From Flavobacteriales bacterium (GTDB taxonomy: Bacteria; Bacteroidota; Bacteroidia; Flavobacteriales_F; PHOS-HE28): DNA of 64,000 bases. The translations under genes and the position numbers were made by a program. The stretch spans positions 12,552 through 76,551 of the forward strand of contig JADKCV010000026.1 in NCBI GenBank assembly GCA_016718655.1, written 5' to 3'. The stretch's first letter is position 1. Each line of letters opens with the position of its first letter. Shown here piece by piece: positions 41,819 through 50,076 of this stretch. The notes below the pieces were generated by a model. That model was given only the letters and a program-made list of their open reading frames with translations, did not search any database and was not told the origin of the DNA.

Positions 41819-43075
41819 CTACAATCCCAATAGCACCTCCCCCGGATCCTTCCCGCCGAAGACCAGCTTGTTCGGATCCTCGATCATCTCCTTCACCTTG
41901 TAAAGGAAGCTCACGCTCTCCTTGCCGTCGATGATGCGGTGATCGTAGCTGAGGGCAACATACATGATGGGACGGATCACCACCTGACCGTTCACGGCCA
42001 CGGGACGTTCCACGATGTTGTGCATGCCAAGTATCGCGCTTTGCGGCGGGTTGAGGATCGGTGTGCTGAGCATGCTGCCGAACACACCTCCGTTGGTGAT
42101 GGTGAAGGTGCCTCCGGTCATCTCATCGATGCTGAGCTTGCCATCGCGCGCCTTGATCGCGAGTTCCTTGATCCTCGCTTCGATCTCGGCCAACGTCATC
42201 CGTTCCGCGTTACGCACCACCGGGACCATCAGGCCTTTCGGACTGCTCACCGCGATACCGATATCAGCGTAATCGAAGGTGATGATCTCCTCCCCGCTGA
42301 TCTGTCCACCCACGTTGGGGTAGAGGCGCAGCGCCTCGGTCACCGCCTTGGTGAAGAAGCTCATGAAGCCCAGGTTCACGCCCTTCTGCTCCTTGAACTT
42401 GTCCTTGTACTTATCCCGAAGTGCCATCACGGCGCTCATGTCCACCTCATTGAAGGTGGTGAGCATCGCGGTCTGGTTCTTCACGCTCACCAAGCGTTCG
42501 GCCACCTTCTTGCGCAGCGTGGTCATCTTGGCGCGACTGTCGTTGCGGGTACCGCCCCAGCCGTTCATCAGCTTGCCGCCTGCATCCACGCCACCGGCGA
42601 TGTAGGCTTCCACATCGCTCTTGGTGATGCGTCCATTGGGGCCACTGCCTTTCACCTTGCTGGCATCCACGCCTTTCTCATCAAGCATGGCCTTGGCCAC
42701 CGGTGTGGCGTGCGCGGCTGTCGCAGGAGCAGGAGCAGGGGAAGCGGCGGGTGCGGCGGCGGGGGCAGCAGCAGCGGCAGCGGGCTTCTTTGCCTCCTGC
42801 GCCTGCACCTGTGCCTTGGGTTTCACCTCGGCCTTCACGCTCGTATCGATCTTCGCCACCACATCACCGACGTTCACCGTGGCATCGGCTGCGGCAAGCA
42901 ATTCGATCCGCCCTTCCGCTTCCGCGCTCAGTTCCAGGGTGGCCTTGTCGCTATCGATCTCGGCGATCACCTGGTCCTTCTCCACCGTATCGCCGCTCTT
43001 CACAAGCCATTGTGCGATGCGCACCTCGCTGATGCTCTCTCCGGGACTGGGGACCTTGATGTCTACTGTGGCCAT
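41819..43075 (-). CDS. sucB: 2-oxoglutarate dehydrogenase E2 (dihydrolipoyllysine succinyltransferase)
   Basis: A 418-residue cytosolic enzyme that moves the succinyl group from E1 to CoA in the TCA cycle. Domains in order: lipoyl domain with E-I-D-S-D-K-A-T-L-E (lipoylated Lys44), an Ala/Pro-rich flexible linker (about 90-122), an E1/E3-binding domain with G-S-G-P-N-G-R-I-T-K (about 145-155), and the catalytic acyltransferase domain with S-Y-D-H-R-I-I-D-G near the C-terminus. Length is normal. It lies 110 bases after sucA on the same strand and is very probably co-transcribed. No E3 (lpd) gene is in the window. Confidence 0.95.
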   Translation of the reverse strand: MATVDIKVPSPGESISEVRIAQWLVKSGDTVEKDQVIAEIDSDKATLELSAEAEGRIELLAAADATVNVGDVVAKIDTSVKAEVKPKAQVQAQEAKKPAAAAAAPAAAPAASPAPAPATAAHATPVAKAMLDEKGVDASKVKGSGPNGRITKSDVEAYIAGGVDAGGKLMNGWGGTRNDSRAKMTTLRKKVAERLVSVKNQTAMLTTFNEVDMSAVMALRDKYKDKFKEQKGVNLGFMSFFTKAVTEALRLYPNVGGQISGEEIITFDYADIGIAVSSPKGLMVPVVRNAERMTLAEIEARIKELAIKARDGKLSIDEMTGGTFTITNGGVFGSMLSTPILNPPQSAILGMHNIVERPVAVNGQVVIRPIMYVALSYDHRIIDGKESVSFLYKVKEMIEDPNKLVFGGKDPGEVLLGL

Positions 43076-43185
43076 TGAAACTGGTATGGAGGAGGCGCTT
43101 GATCATTGGACACGCGCAAGCGGTGTCACGGCTGAAGAGCGCTCCGGTTCTACGTGGTTACGGGTTATTGGGACGCGTGTCGTGT

Positions 43186-45978
43186 TCAAGCCTTTGCCTT
43201 CTTTGCCGGGGTGCCCTTGCTCCCCTTGGCGCTCGCGGCCATGAAGGTCTGTTCGATGATGGCGATCTGCTGGTTGGCGCTCCGTTTACTGCTTCCGGTG
43301 GCGGGGGCGCCACTGGCAGGACGAGCGATGCATTCGAACGTGACACCGACTGCTTCTTGCAGGTAAATGAGGATGTGGGTCCAGGCGCCCATGTTTCGCG
43401 GCTCCTCCTGCACCCACAGGAATCGGTCCGCCTTGGTGTAGCGTTGCAGCGCAGCCTTGATGGCATCGACCGGCAGGGGATGCAACTGTTCGATGCGCAG
43501 TAGCGCGGTGTCGGTGATCCCTTGTTGTTCGCGGTGCTCCGCAAGATCATAGTGTACCTTGCCCTGCGTCAACACCACGGTACGCACCAGCTTCGGGTCG
43601 GCTGCGGCATCATCGATGAAGGGTTGGAACCGGCCGTTGGCGAGTTCGTCCAGCTTGCTCACGCAGCGCGGATGACGCAACAGGCTCTTGGGGCTGAACA
43701 CCACCAGCGGCTTGCGGAAGTCCCACGCCAATTGGCGGCGCAGTACGTGGAAGAAATTGGCGGGTGTCGTACAGTTCACCATCACCATGTTCTCGTCGGC
43801 GCAGCTTTGCAGGAACCGTTCCATACGCGCACTGCTATGCTCGGCACCTTGCCCTTCATAACCGTGGGGCAGCAGCAATACCAGGCCATTCTGGGTGTTC
43901 CATTTCTCCTCGGCGCAGCACAGGTACTGGTCCAGGATGATCTGCGCGCCATTGACGAAGTCACCGAACTGGGCTTCCCAGATGGTGAGGGTCTCCGGAT
44001 TGGTCAGTGCATATCCGTATTCGAACCCGAGCACCGCATATTCGCTGAGGAGCGAGTTGTAGATCTGGATGAGCGCCTGACCCTCCTGGATGTGCTTCAG
44101 GTGGATGAACTCCTCGTCACTGTCCTCGAGCTTCACCACGGCGTGGCGGTGGCTGAAGGTGCCACGTTCCACATCCTGCCCGGTGAAACGCACCGGATGT
44201 CCTTCCACCAGCAACGAACCATAGGCGAGCAATTCGGCAAGGCCCCAATCCAGGGTCTCGTCGGCCATCATCTTCTTACGGTCGTTGAGGATCTTCTCCA
44301 ACTTGCTGAAGAACTTCCTGCCGTCGGGATGAAGGGCGGTGAGCTTCTCCCCGATCATCTGCAACGTGGCCTTCTTCACGCCGGTGGCGGGAGCGGTGAC
44401 CAGGTCGTTCACCGTGGCGCGTCGGTAACCCTTCCAACGCTCGGCCATGAAATTGGTGATCTTGCCCACTCGTTGCTGCTTGGCCTCGGTGAGGCGCTCA
44501 TCGAGCATCGCGGTGAATGAGCGCTCCATCTCCTCGGCCAGCTCCTTCGCACCTTCCACACCGCTGTCGATGAGCTTCTGGGTGTAGATGGCACGTGGGT
44601 CGGGGTGCGCGGCGATGGCTTTGTAAAGCACGGGCTGCGTGAACTTCGGCTCGTCACCTTCGTTGTGACCGTGCTTGCGGTAGCAAAGAATGTCCACCCA
44701 GATGTCGGTGCCGTACTTCTGGCGGTAGTCCATCGCCAACTTCATGGTGTAGGCCACGGCCTCGGCATCATCGCCGTTCACATGTAACACGGGGCACTGG
44801 GTCACCTTGGCCACATCGGTGCAGTAGGTGCTGGTGCGGGCGTCGATGTAGTTGGTGGTGAAGCCCACCTGGTTGTTCACCACCATGTGGATGGTGCCTC
44901 CCACTTCGTAGGCCTTCAGGCCCGCCATCTGGGCCACCTCGTATACCACCCCCTGTCCGGCGACAGCTGCATCGCCATGGATGATGATCGGGGCGGTGAT
45001 GCCCTTGGCGAAGTTGTCGTCGTGCTCGATGATGGCGCGGGAGATGCCCTCCATCACGGGTCCCACGCTCTCCAAGTGACTGGGGTTGGGGGCCAAGGTC
45101 AGGCGTACATCCTTGCCACTGTTGGTCTTCAGCATGCTGCTGTAGCCCATGTGATACTTCACGTCACCTTCGACCAGTTCATCCTCATAATCCTTGCCCT
45201 CGAACTCGCTGAAGATCTGGTCGTAGCTCTTACGCAGGGTGTTGGCCAGCACATTGAGGCGACCGCGGTGGGCCATGCCGATGACGTATTCGGTGATGCC
45301 CAGCTCGGCACCGTGTTCGATAACGGTGTCCAGCGCAGGAATGAGGGCTTCGGCACCTTCGATGCTGAAGCGCTTGGCGCCGATGAACTTCTTGCCGAGG
45401 AACTTCTCGAACACCACGGCCTCGTTCAGTTTCTCGAGGATCTCCTTCTTCTGGTCGATGGTGAAGTCGGGCGTGTTGCGCACGCTCTCCATACGCTGCT
45501 GCAGCCATTTCACCTTCTCCGGGTTGCGGATGAAGCGGAATTCGGCGCCGATGCTCTGGCAGTAGGTCTGGTCGAGCAAGGCGATGATGTCACGCAACTT
45601 GGCAGGACCCAAGCCCACTTCGTTGCCCGCAGCGAACACGGTGTCCAGATCGGACGCAGCGAGGCCGTAGCTCACCAGGTCCAAGGGCGGAGTGTAGGTA
45701 CGGCGCTCGCGCACCGGGTTGGTGCGGGTGAACAGGTGCCCGCGCTGGCGGTAGGCGTTGATGTATTCCAGCACCTTGAACTCCTTGGCCATGGCGTCAC
45801 CCGTGCCGGAGCTGAATTGCACACTGGGGAGCATCGCATGCTCGGTACGGGCCAGTTCAAAGCCCTCGAAGAACCGGGCCCAGCCGGGGTCTACGGACGC
45901 GGGGTCCTTGAGGAAGTGCTGGTACTGTTCGTCCAGCCAAGCGCTGTCGACGTTGCTGAGGTAGGAATACTTGTCCAT
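43186..45978 (-). CDS. sucA: 2-oxoglutarate dehydrogenase E1 component
   Basis: A 930-residue thiamine-diphosphate enzyme that decarboxylates 2-oxoglutarate. The N-terminus carries the S-A-W-L-D-E-Q-Y-x-x-F-L-x-D-P segment seen in SucA. The ThDP/Mg region shows I-I-H-G-D-A-A-V-A-G-Q-G, N-N-Q-V-G-F-T-T and H-V-N-G-D-D-A-E-A-V. The transketolase-like C-terminal half has G-T-F-S-H-R-H-A-V and L-L-L-P-H-G-Y-E-G-Q-G-A-E-H-S-S-A-R. Length matches the family. A TACCTTTG promoter element lies 25 bases ahead of the ATG. Confidence 0.96.
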   Translation of the reverse strand: MDKYSYLSNVDSAWLDEQYQHFLKDPASVDPGWARFFEGFELARTEHAMLPSVQFSSGTGDAMAKEFKVLEYINAYRQRGHLFTRTNPVRERRTYTPPLDLVSYGLAASDLDTVFAAGNEVGLGPAKLRDIIALLDQTYCQSIGAEFRFIRNPEKVKWLQQRMESVRNTPDFTIDQKKEILEKLNEAVVFEKFLGKKFIGAKRFSIEGAEALIPALDTVIEHGAELGITEYVIGMAHRGRLNVLANTLRKSYDQIFSEFEGKDYEDELVEGDVKYHMGYSSMLKTNSGKDVRLTLAPNPSHLESVGPVMEGISRAIIEHDDNFAKGITAPIIIHGDAAVAGQGVVYEVAQMAGLKAYEVGGTIHMVVNNQVGFTTNYIDARTSTYCTDVAKVTQCPVLHVNGDDAEAVAYTMKLAMDYRQKYGTDIWVDILCYRKHGHNEGDEPKFTQPVLYKAIAAHPDPRAIYTQKLIDSGVEGAKELAEEMERSFTAMLDERLTEAKQQRVGKITNFMAERWKGYRRATVNDLVTAPATGVKKATLQMIGEKLTALHPDGRKFFSKLEKILNDRKKMMADETLDWGLAELLAYGSLLVEGHPVRFTGQDVERGTFSHRHAVVKLEDSDEEFIHLKHIQEGQALIQIYNSLLSEYAVLGFEYGYALTNPETLTIWEAQFGDFVNGAQIILDQYLCCAEEKWNTQNGLVLLLPHGYEGQGAEHSSARMERFLQSCADENMVMVNCTTPANFFHVLRRQLAWDFRKPLVVFSPKSLLRHPRCVSKLDELANGRFQPFIDDAAADPKLVRTVVLTQGKVHYDLAEHREQQGITDTALLRIEQLHPLPVDAIKAALQRYTKADRFLWVQEEPRNMGAWTHILIYLQEAVGVTFECIARPASGAPATGSSKRSANQQIAIIEQTFMAASAKGSKGTPAKKAKA

Positions 45979-46003
45979 GGAGGGGGTCCCGGGGATCCTG
46001 GTA

Positions 46004-46011
46004 CAAAGGTA
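46004..46011 (-). promoter_or_regulatory. -7 promoter element of sucA (TACCTTTG)
   Basis: On the minus strand TACCTTTG is an exact TAnnTTTG match and ends 25 bases before the sucA ATG at 45978. No clear -33 element was seen. Confidence 0.5.
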
Positions 46012-46107
46012 GGTTTTGAGGCGTGCGTTCTACGTACCGAAGGCCGCTGTGGTTCGCCCCGTATGTGGTCCAGGATCCAAGTGCCCAACCTGCTGGCCCT
46101 CAGGCAT

Positions 46108-46173
46108 GCGCCCCTCAAAAGCGCCCCGCGAAGCGCAGCCGCGTCAACACCTTCTGCAAGGCACGTAGCACGC
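46108..46173. repeat. direct repeat, left copy (island boundary)
   Basis: These 66 bases match 49588-49653 with three mismatches. Read on the minus strand they encode the last residues of the gene at 49595-49978 (R-F-A-G-R then stop), with Phe in place of the final Tyr. The rest of that gene is absent here, so this is a detached 3' gene end. Confidence 0.85.
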
Positions 46174-46199
46174 TAGGACCTACACACACTGCGTTCACG

Positions 46200-46610
46200 C
46201 TACTTCTTGCCCTTGACCCGCTCATGGTTCACAAACTCTTTAAGCACCTCCATCTGAGCCTTCAGGAGGTCCTCTAACATCCGCGCCCGCTCCTTGTTCT
46301 CCGCCATCAAGCGATCCACGATCTCGAGGGGTACTGTATGCTGCTGTTGGTTCTGTATATTTACATACCCATTGTTGCCATGGTTGTTTGTCAGCGTCAG
46401 CGAAACTGGATCAGGGGAATTGAGCTCCTCCGATGGAACATCAAGTACTCTTGCAATGGCATCCACGCCTTCCGGGCTAAGCCCTTTACCATTCTCCCAC
46501 AGGCTGTACGTATTCTGCTTCACACCAAGCTTGTTGGCCATGTACGTTTGCGTATAATTACGCCACTCCCGGATGTTCTTGATCTTTTGGCCAACACGCA
46601 GCATGTCCAT
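46200..46610 (-). CDS. XRE-family helix-turn-helix regulator
   Basis: A 136-residue cytosolic protein. Residues 3-65 form an XRE/Cro HTH: V-G-Q-K-I-K-N-I-R-E-W-R-N-Y-T-Q-T-Y-M-A, then L-G-V-K-Q-N-T-Y-S-L-W-E-N-G-K-G. An Asn/Gln-rich linker follows, then a charged helix (about 95-130) that could mediate dimerisation. ATGs at 46610 and 46604 are both possible. It is the only regulator in the island and is divergent from the small exported protein at 46747. The intervening 136 bases hold CTATCA repeats that may be its operator. Confidence 0.85.
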   Translation of the reverse strand: MDMLRVGQKIKNIREWRNYTQTYMANKLGVKQNTYSLWENGKGLSPEGVDAIARVLDVPSEELNSPDPVSLTLTNNHGNNGYVNIQNQQQHTVPLEIVDRLMAENKERARMLEDLLKAQMEVLKEFVNHERVKGKK

Positions 46611-46632
46611 GGATACAGGGTTTTGGTGGTTG

Positions 46633-46640
46633 CTAAAGTA
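46633..46640 (-). promoter_or_regulatory. putative -7 element of the XRE gene (TACTTTAG)
   Basis: On the minus strand TACTTTAG resembles TAnnTTTG and ends 22 bases before the ATG at 46610. Confidence 0.3.
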
Positions 46641-46650
46641 TCTGTCCGCC

Positions 46651-46686
46651 TTGATAAACTATCACGTCTATCACTTGCGCTATCAA
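46651..46686. promoter_or_regulatory. clustered CTATCA repeats, candidate operator
   Basis: CTATCA occurs at 46659, 46668 and 46680. TTGATA at 46651 is the inverse of TATCAA at 46681. The cluster sits between the divergent XRE gene and the small exported protein gene, where an autoregulatory operator is expected. Confidence 0.4.
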
Positions 46687-46746
46687 CAGTCTTGCCAACA
46701 TCTTTGGCCATCCCGCTCAATGAAGGGTGGGGGCAAAATCAAAAAA

Positions 46747-47094
46747 ATGAGATACGCGCTGATGATGATTAGCTTCTTCGTAACGATTGCTTGCTCAGCC
46801 CAATCAAATGGCGGCTGTGATTGTCCACCTTGCGCCCCAGGCATGGCAATCACCGTATGGCAAGGAAGCACGCCAACCGTTAAAGTGAAGTGCGAAAACA
46901 CATCATCATTTGATTGTTTTTCTCTTGAACTACTTTCTGGAAAAGTGGGGCCCGCAAAATTGACAAACGGAATGAGTGGAACTCTGGTAGTTAATGACGG
47001 ACAGGGCAGACAAAGCGAAGGTGCGTCTGTTACATTTGTAGGCAAAGAAAGAGATAAAGACGGAACTGAACTGTTCCTTTTCAATAAGAACTAA
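46747..47094 (+). CDS. small exported (probable lipoprotein) protein of the island
   Basis: A 115-residue protein. The N-terminus M-M-I-S-F-F-V-T-I-A-C-S-A-Q is an export signal with a possible lipobox Cys (I-A-C). A C-D-C-P-P-C cluster lies just after cleavage; the rest is a compact beta-rich domain with K-C-E-N-T-S-S-F-D-C and a C-terminal F-V-G-K-E-R-D strand. No family recognised. The ATG at 46747 follows a run of A, usual for AT-rich Bacteroidota genes. A strong terminator follows, so it is a single-gene transcript. Confidence 0.65.
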   Translation: MRYALMMISFFVTIACSAQSNGGCDCPPCAPGMAITVWQGSTPTVKVKCENTSSFDCFSLELLSGKVGPAKLTNGMSGTLVVNDGQGRQSEGASVTFVGKERDKDGTELFLFNKN

Positions 47095-47113
47095 ATTGAC
47101 CGTTTAATTCATG

Positions 47114-47145
47114 CCGGAGTGTAGAACTTTCTACACTCCGGTTTT
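47114..47145 (+). terminator. strong intrinsic terminator
   Basis: CCGGAGTGTAGA and TCTACACTCCGG form a perfect 12-pair stem with loop ACTT, directly followed by TTTT. It lies 20 bases after the stop at 47094. This is the clearest rho-independent terminator in the window. Confidence 0.9.
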
Positions 47146-47157
47146 CCACTCAAGAAA

Positions 47158-48678
47158 ATGAAATCAACAATATATTTTTTTGTCACTTTAATCTGTCTTG
47201 GAAAGGCTCAAGCACAGACCCATATTCATATTTATTTTAACATTACTAATTGTCAAGCTCATTCAACCCAAATATCACAATTGTCTTTGCTCGATAATTC
47301 AATTTCAAAATTTATTCACCTAAGCAAACAAGACAGCGCAATTACCCCCTGGATTTTAGATTATTTTTCACTGATTGGTTTAAATAAACTAGATTTTATA
47401 TATCATTCTCATAGTGATTTAGTAAAATATTTTGGTAAAATGGGGCAATCTATGGTAGTGGTTTCATGTCAAAAAGATACTATTTCAACTTTTGAAATTG
47501 AGTCTTTACCGAGCGAAATTGATGCAATAAATTCTCTTACCCAATCTGATAGGCATAGCTGCCATAACAAAAATAAAGTTCAAATTGAAGCCTATCGAAA
47601 TGACACTTTGCAGCCAACAGTCAAATCAAATCTTTTAACGAATCAACAAATCAATCATCGCCAGTCGGAGTTGATGAACTACACGATTTACGAACTAGAA
47701 AATAAAGAAAAATTAAAATTAAGTTCAGATGTTCAAATCATGGGGAGACTCAATAATTTATGGCTTCTTGATAAATTTATGGGCAAACTTTATCAAATTA
47801 TTTTAAACGAAGGTTCGCGCTTTGAGATGAATGAGAAAAGCGAATTAAAGAAGCATTTCTTCACATCCAGCAACATAGATTCAAGCATTAGCAAGTTCTC
47901 AAATCATAAACATGACTTGAACATAGAAATGATTTCTCATTTGGATAATGAAAACAATCCTGTATTGCTAATGAATTTAACGATTCCGACAGACTCGACT
48001 AAGAATATTAATTCGAACATGTTTTACCGTTTCTTAATGACTGTAGAAGCTTCTTCTACTTCAATCGAAAAAATTAATACCGCCGGTTCTGATTCAATAA
48101 GTCCATTTATAGGCGCAAGCGGGTTTACATGGGTTGGAGATACTATGATTGCTCAGGTAATGTCTGATAGAACGGATGAATCGTTTTCCCCACTTTTTGG
48201 TTACTTCAAGACCGAAAATAATAGCATCAAATTAGATTCACCTACTTCATACAATTATAGAACCGATGTCTGGCGTAAAATAGGAAAATATCATTTTGTT
48301 AACGGGAATTTTACGAATAGCTACTTCGGATTCTGTGTAGCTCCTATTGTGGTAGACTTACACTCTTGGAAGGAGCATGATCTATCCAATCAGTTGAACG
48401 TAACGCTTGACTCCGCCATTAGAATGGTGCCAGGGCATTTTTACGCTATTGATATAGAATCTGATAATCAAGGGATCGGAATGCTGTGCATGATTAAATC
48501 AAAATTATATTTAATTCAATTTTCAAAATCGGCGGATTCTTTGCAAATTAAAAATATAATATTCATTGATACAAAGGATTTCACCGTTTCAGAAGCATCC
48601 CTAATTGACAGGTATTCATTCATATTTACAAATCCAAGTAAAGACAAACTATTGTTAGGTACAATGATTAAGCAATAG
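47158..48678 (+). CDS. hypothetical exported protein, AT-rich
   Basis: A 506-residue protein with a signal peptide (residues 1-20, Y-F-F-V-T-L-I-C-L-G, then K-A-Q-A-Q). The mature chain is Ser/Asn/Ile/Lys-rich with alternating beta strands in the last 300 residues, such as F-I-G-A-S-G-F-T-W-V-G-D-T-M-I, which look like a propeller or sandwich. No catalytic motif is recognised. Base composition is far lower in GC than the chromosome. It is followed after one base by the outer-membrane gene at 48680, so the two are one transcript and may be partners. Confidence 0.7.
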   Translation: MKSTIYFFVTLICLGKAQAQTHIHIYFNITNCQAHSTQISQLSLLDNSISKFIHLSKQDSAITPWILDYFSLIGLNKLDFIYHSHSDLVKYFGKMGQSMVVVSCQKDTISTFEIESLPSEIDAINSLTQSDRHSCHNKNKVQIEAYRNDTLQPTVKSNLLTNQQINHRQSELMNYTIYELENKEKLKLSSDVQIMGRLNNLWLLDKFMGKLYQIILNEGSRFEMNEKSELKKHFFTSSNIDSSISKFSNHKHDLNIEMISHLDNENNPVLLMNLTIPTDSTKNINSNMFYRFLMTVEASSTSIEKINTAGSDSISPFIGASGFTWVGDTMIAQVMSDRTDESFSPLFGYFKTENNSIKLDSPTSYNYRTDVWRKIGKYHFVNGNFTNSYFGFCVAPIVVDLHSWKEHDLSNQLNVTLDSAIRMVPGHFYAIDIESDNQGIGMLCMIKSKLYLIQFSKSADSLQIKNIIFIDTKDFTVSEASLIDRYSFIFTNPSKDKLLLGTMIKQ

Positions 48679-48679
48679 T

Positions 48680-49588
48680 ATGTTTCACATTATTATTCCT
48701 AAAGCATACATTAAAATTTTTATATTCAATATTATTAGTTCATTTTTGTTCGGATTCCAACCCTGTTTGGCTCAGCACTATACAAAAAATACAAATTATA
48801 AACATATTCTATACACCGCCCTGTCCACTTCTTACTCCACCAGCACAAATTGGCAGGGCCAAGACATCCGCAATTTTTCCTTTGTTAGCAATTTACAGTA
48901 CCGCCATGGTATGCTCGATTCAACGCACAGCCATTCGCATCAGGTGTTTGCCGACCTCGGCTACTTGAAATATGTTGACAGCCTTTGGATGAAAAGCAAC
49001 GACCGTTTACAGATCAATCTGCTCTGGGCCACTACTGGCACGCGCACCAGACACTCCTATTCCATCCTCCTCAACACCCAGTTCCTGCCCAACACGCTCT
49101 TGCAGTTCGACACTGAACGCCAAGCACTTACCGCAACCCAAGTGGGCGGTTTAATGCGACCGTTCAGCTTGGAAGCTGGGTACGGTGCGGTTTGGAGTTT
49201 CTGGGGCGCAAGCAACATCAACTTCGCCTTTGCCACGCTAAAACTGAGCGGCCAACCGAAAGAGACTGTAGCACCTGCCTTCCAGGATGCCACCTTCATT
49301 GAAGGCGAGCGCATGAACTTCTACGCCAGCTATGGCCTCGGCATCATCACAGCCATCAACAAGCACATCGGCAAGCGGGTGCAGTGGATGAACAACAGCC
49401 GGGTCTTCTGCAACGGCTTCGATCGCGACCACGTCAACTTTGACATCAGTAATATGGTCATCGTAAAGCTCTGGAAGTTCATACAGCTGCGCTTCGATAC
49501 CCGGCTCGCCTACAACCCTTTGCTCAACTACGACCTACAGTTGCGCCAGGAAGCCTTAATCGGCTTCTTTTACGAGCGCAATAAGTAG
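48680..49588 (+). CDS. predicted outer-membrane barrel protein (DUF3078-like)
   Basis: A 302-residue protein with a signal peptide (about 1-31, I-F-I-F-N-I-I-S-S-F-L-F-G-F). About 270 residues of alternating strands follow, with W-x-G-x-D and Y-R-H-G-M-L-D-S-T motifs and L-W-K-F-I-Q-L-R-F-D-T-R near the end. The layout recalls DUF3078 proteins of Bacteroidota. Codon composition changes inside the gene: AT-rich to about 48870, then GC-rich like the chromosome. Its TAG stop ends at the first base of the right-hand direct repeat. Confidence 0.68.
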   Translation: MFHIIIPKAYIKIFIFNIISSFLFGFQPCLAQHYTKNTNYKHILYTALSTSYSTSTNWQGQDIRNFSFVSNLQYRHGMLDSTHSHSHQVFADLGYLKYVDSLWMKSNDRLQINLLWATTGTRTRHSYSILLNTQFLPNTLLQFDTERQALTATQVGGLMRPFSLEAGYGAVWSFWGASNINFAFATLKLSGQPKETVAPAFQDATFIEGERMNFYASYGLGIITAINKHIGKRVQWMNNSRVFCNGFDRDHVNFDISNMVIVKLWKFIQLRFDTRLAYNPLLNYDLQLRQEALIGFFYERNK

Positions 49589-49653
49589 CGCCCCTCAATA
49601 GCGCCCCGCGAAGCGAAGCCGCGTCAACACCTTCTGCAAGGCACGCAGCACGC
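49588..49653. repeat. direct repeat, right copy (island boundary)
   Basis: This is the intact copy of the 66-base repeat: it is the 3' end of the minus-strand gene at 49595-49978 (stop at 49595). Mismatches to the left copy are at 49599, 49616 and 49646. Confidence 0.85.
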
Positions 49654-49978
49654 ACTCACCGGCCAAGGCGTCGAGGCCTCCGGCTGCCAGGGTGCGCTTC
49701 AGGTGGGCCTCGGGGATGTCCACCCGGTACATGGCCACCTGCAGGTCGTGCATGCCCAGGCTCAGGCGCTCGGAAAGGATGGGCAGCACCTGTGCCCGCA
49801 AGCGCTCGAAGGCCTCTTCACCAACCGGTGGCTCAGGGAACGAGGCATCGTCCTGGGCGAGGTCCTTGCGCAGCTGGGCCACGGTGGAGCTCAGCACCTC
49901 GGCGCGGTCCAGGTGACGTTGGAGGCCATGCTCCCCGGGTTTCGACAGATCGGTGTTCACGTTGGGCGATCGGAACAC
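49595..49978 (-). CDS. hypothetical helical protein, 3' end used as island junction
   Basis: A 127-residue soluble protein, mostly alpha-helical by pattern (for example L-S-S-T-V-A-Q-L-R-K-D-L-A and A-F-E-R-L-R-A-Q-V-L-P-I-L), with a C-terminal V-L-R-A-L-Q-K-V-L-T-R-L-R-F. No signal peptide, Cys or named motif. It is divergent from the exported protein gene at 50077. Its last 60 bases are duplicated at 46108-46173 on the far side of the island. Confidence 0.6.
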   Translation of the reverse strand: MFRSPNVNTDLSKPGEHGLQRHLDRAEVLSSTVAQLRKDLAQDDASFPEPPVGEEAFERLRAQVLPILSERLSLGMHDLQVAMYRVDIPEAHLKRTLAAGGLDALAGECVLRALQKVLTRLRFAGRY

Positions 49979-50076
49979 AAAGGTGGGTGCAGGGTGGCAC
50001 TATTTTCGCCATCGTTCTTCAAAGCCCCGCACACGGGGCCGATCGCACACCCGTGAACCACTTCCCCACCGCACCC

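Larger units (their letters stand above)
46108..49653. mobile_element. low-GC genomic island bounded by 66-bp direct repeats
   Basis: Two copies of a 66-base gene end lie 3480 bases apart and enclose a region whose composition falls sharply (about 46620-48900 is AT-rich) and which interrupts the housekeeping context. Contents: XRE regulator, small exported protein with its own terminator, and two exported or outer-membrane genes. No integrase or transposase is visible, so the element is either non-autonomous or a decayed remnant. The duplicated 3' gene end is the footprint expected of site-specific integration (inference). Confidence 0.6.

Noticed and set aside
41939..43078. 379-residue plus-strand frame opposite sucB
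   Set aside because: Antisense of a clear E2 enzyme; no recognisable domain.
44887..46176. 429-residue plus-strand frame opposite sucA
   Set aside because: His/Val/Gly-rich antisense composition; sucA on the other strand is unambiguous.
46108..49653. Classical insertion sequence at the island
   Set aside because: There are direct repeats of 66 bp but no terminal inverted repeats and no transposase frame, so an IS was not called.
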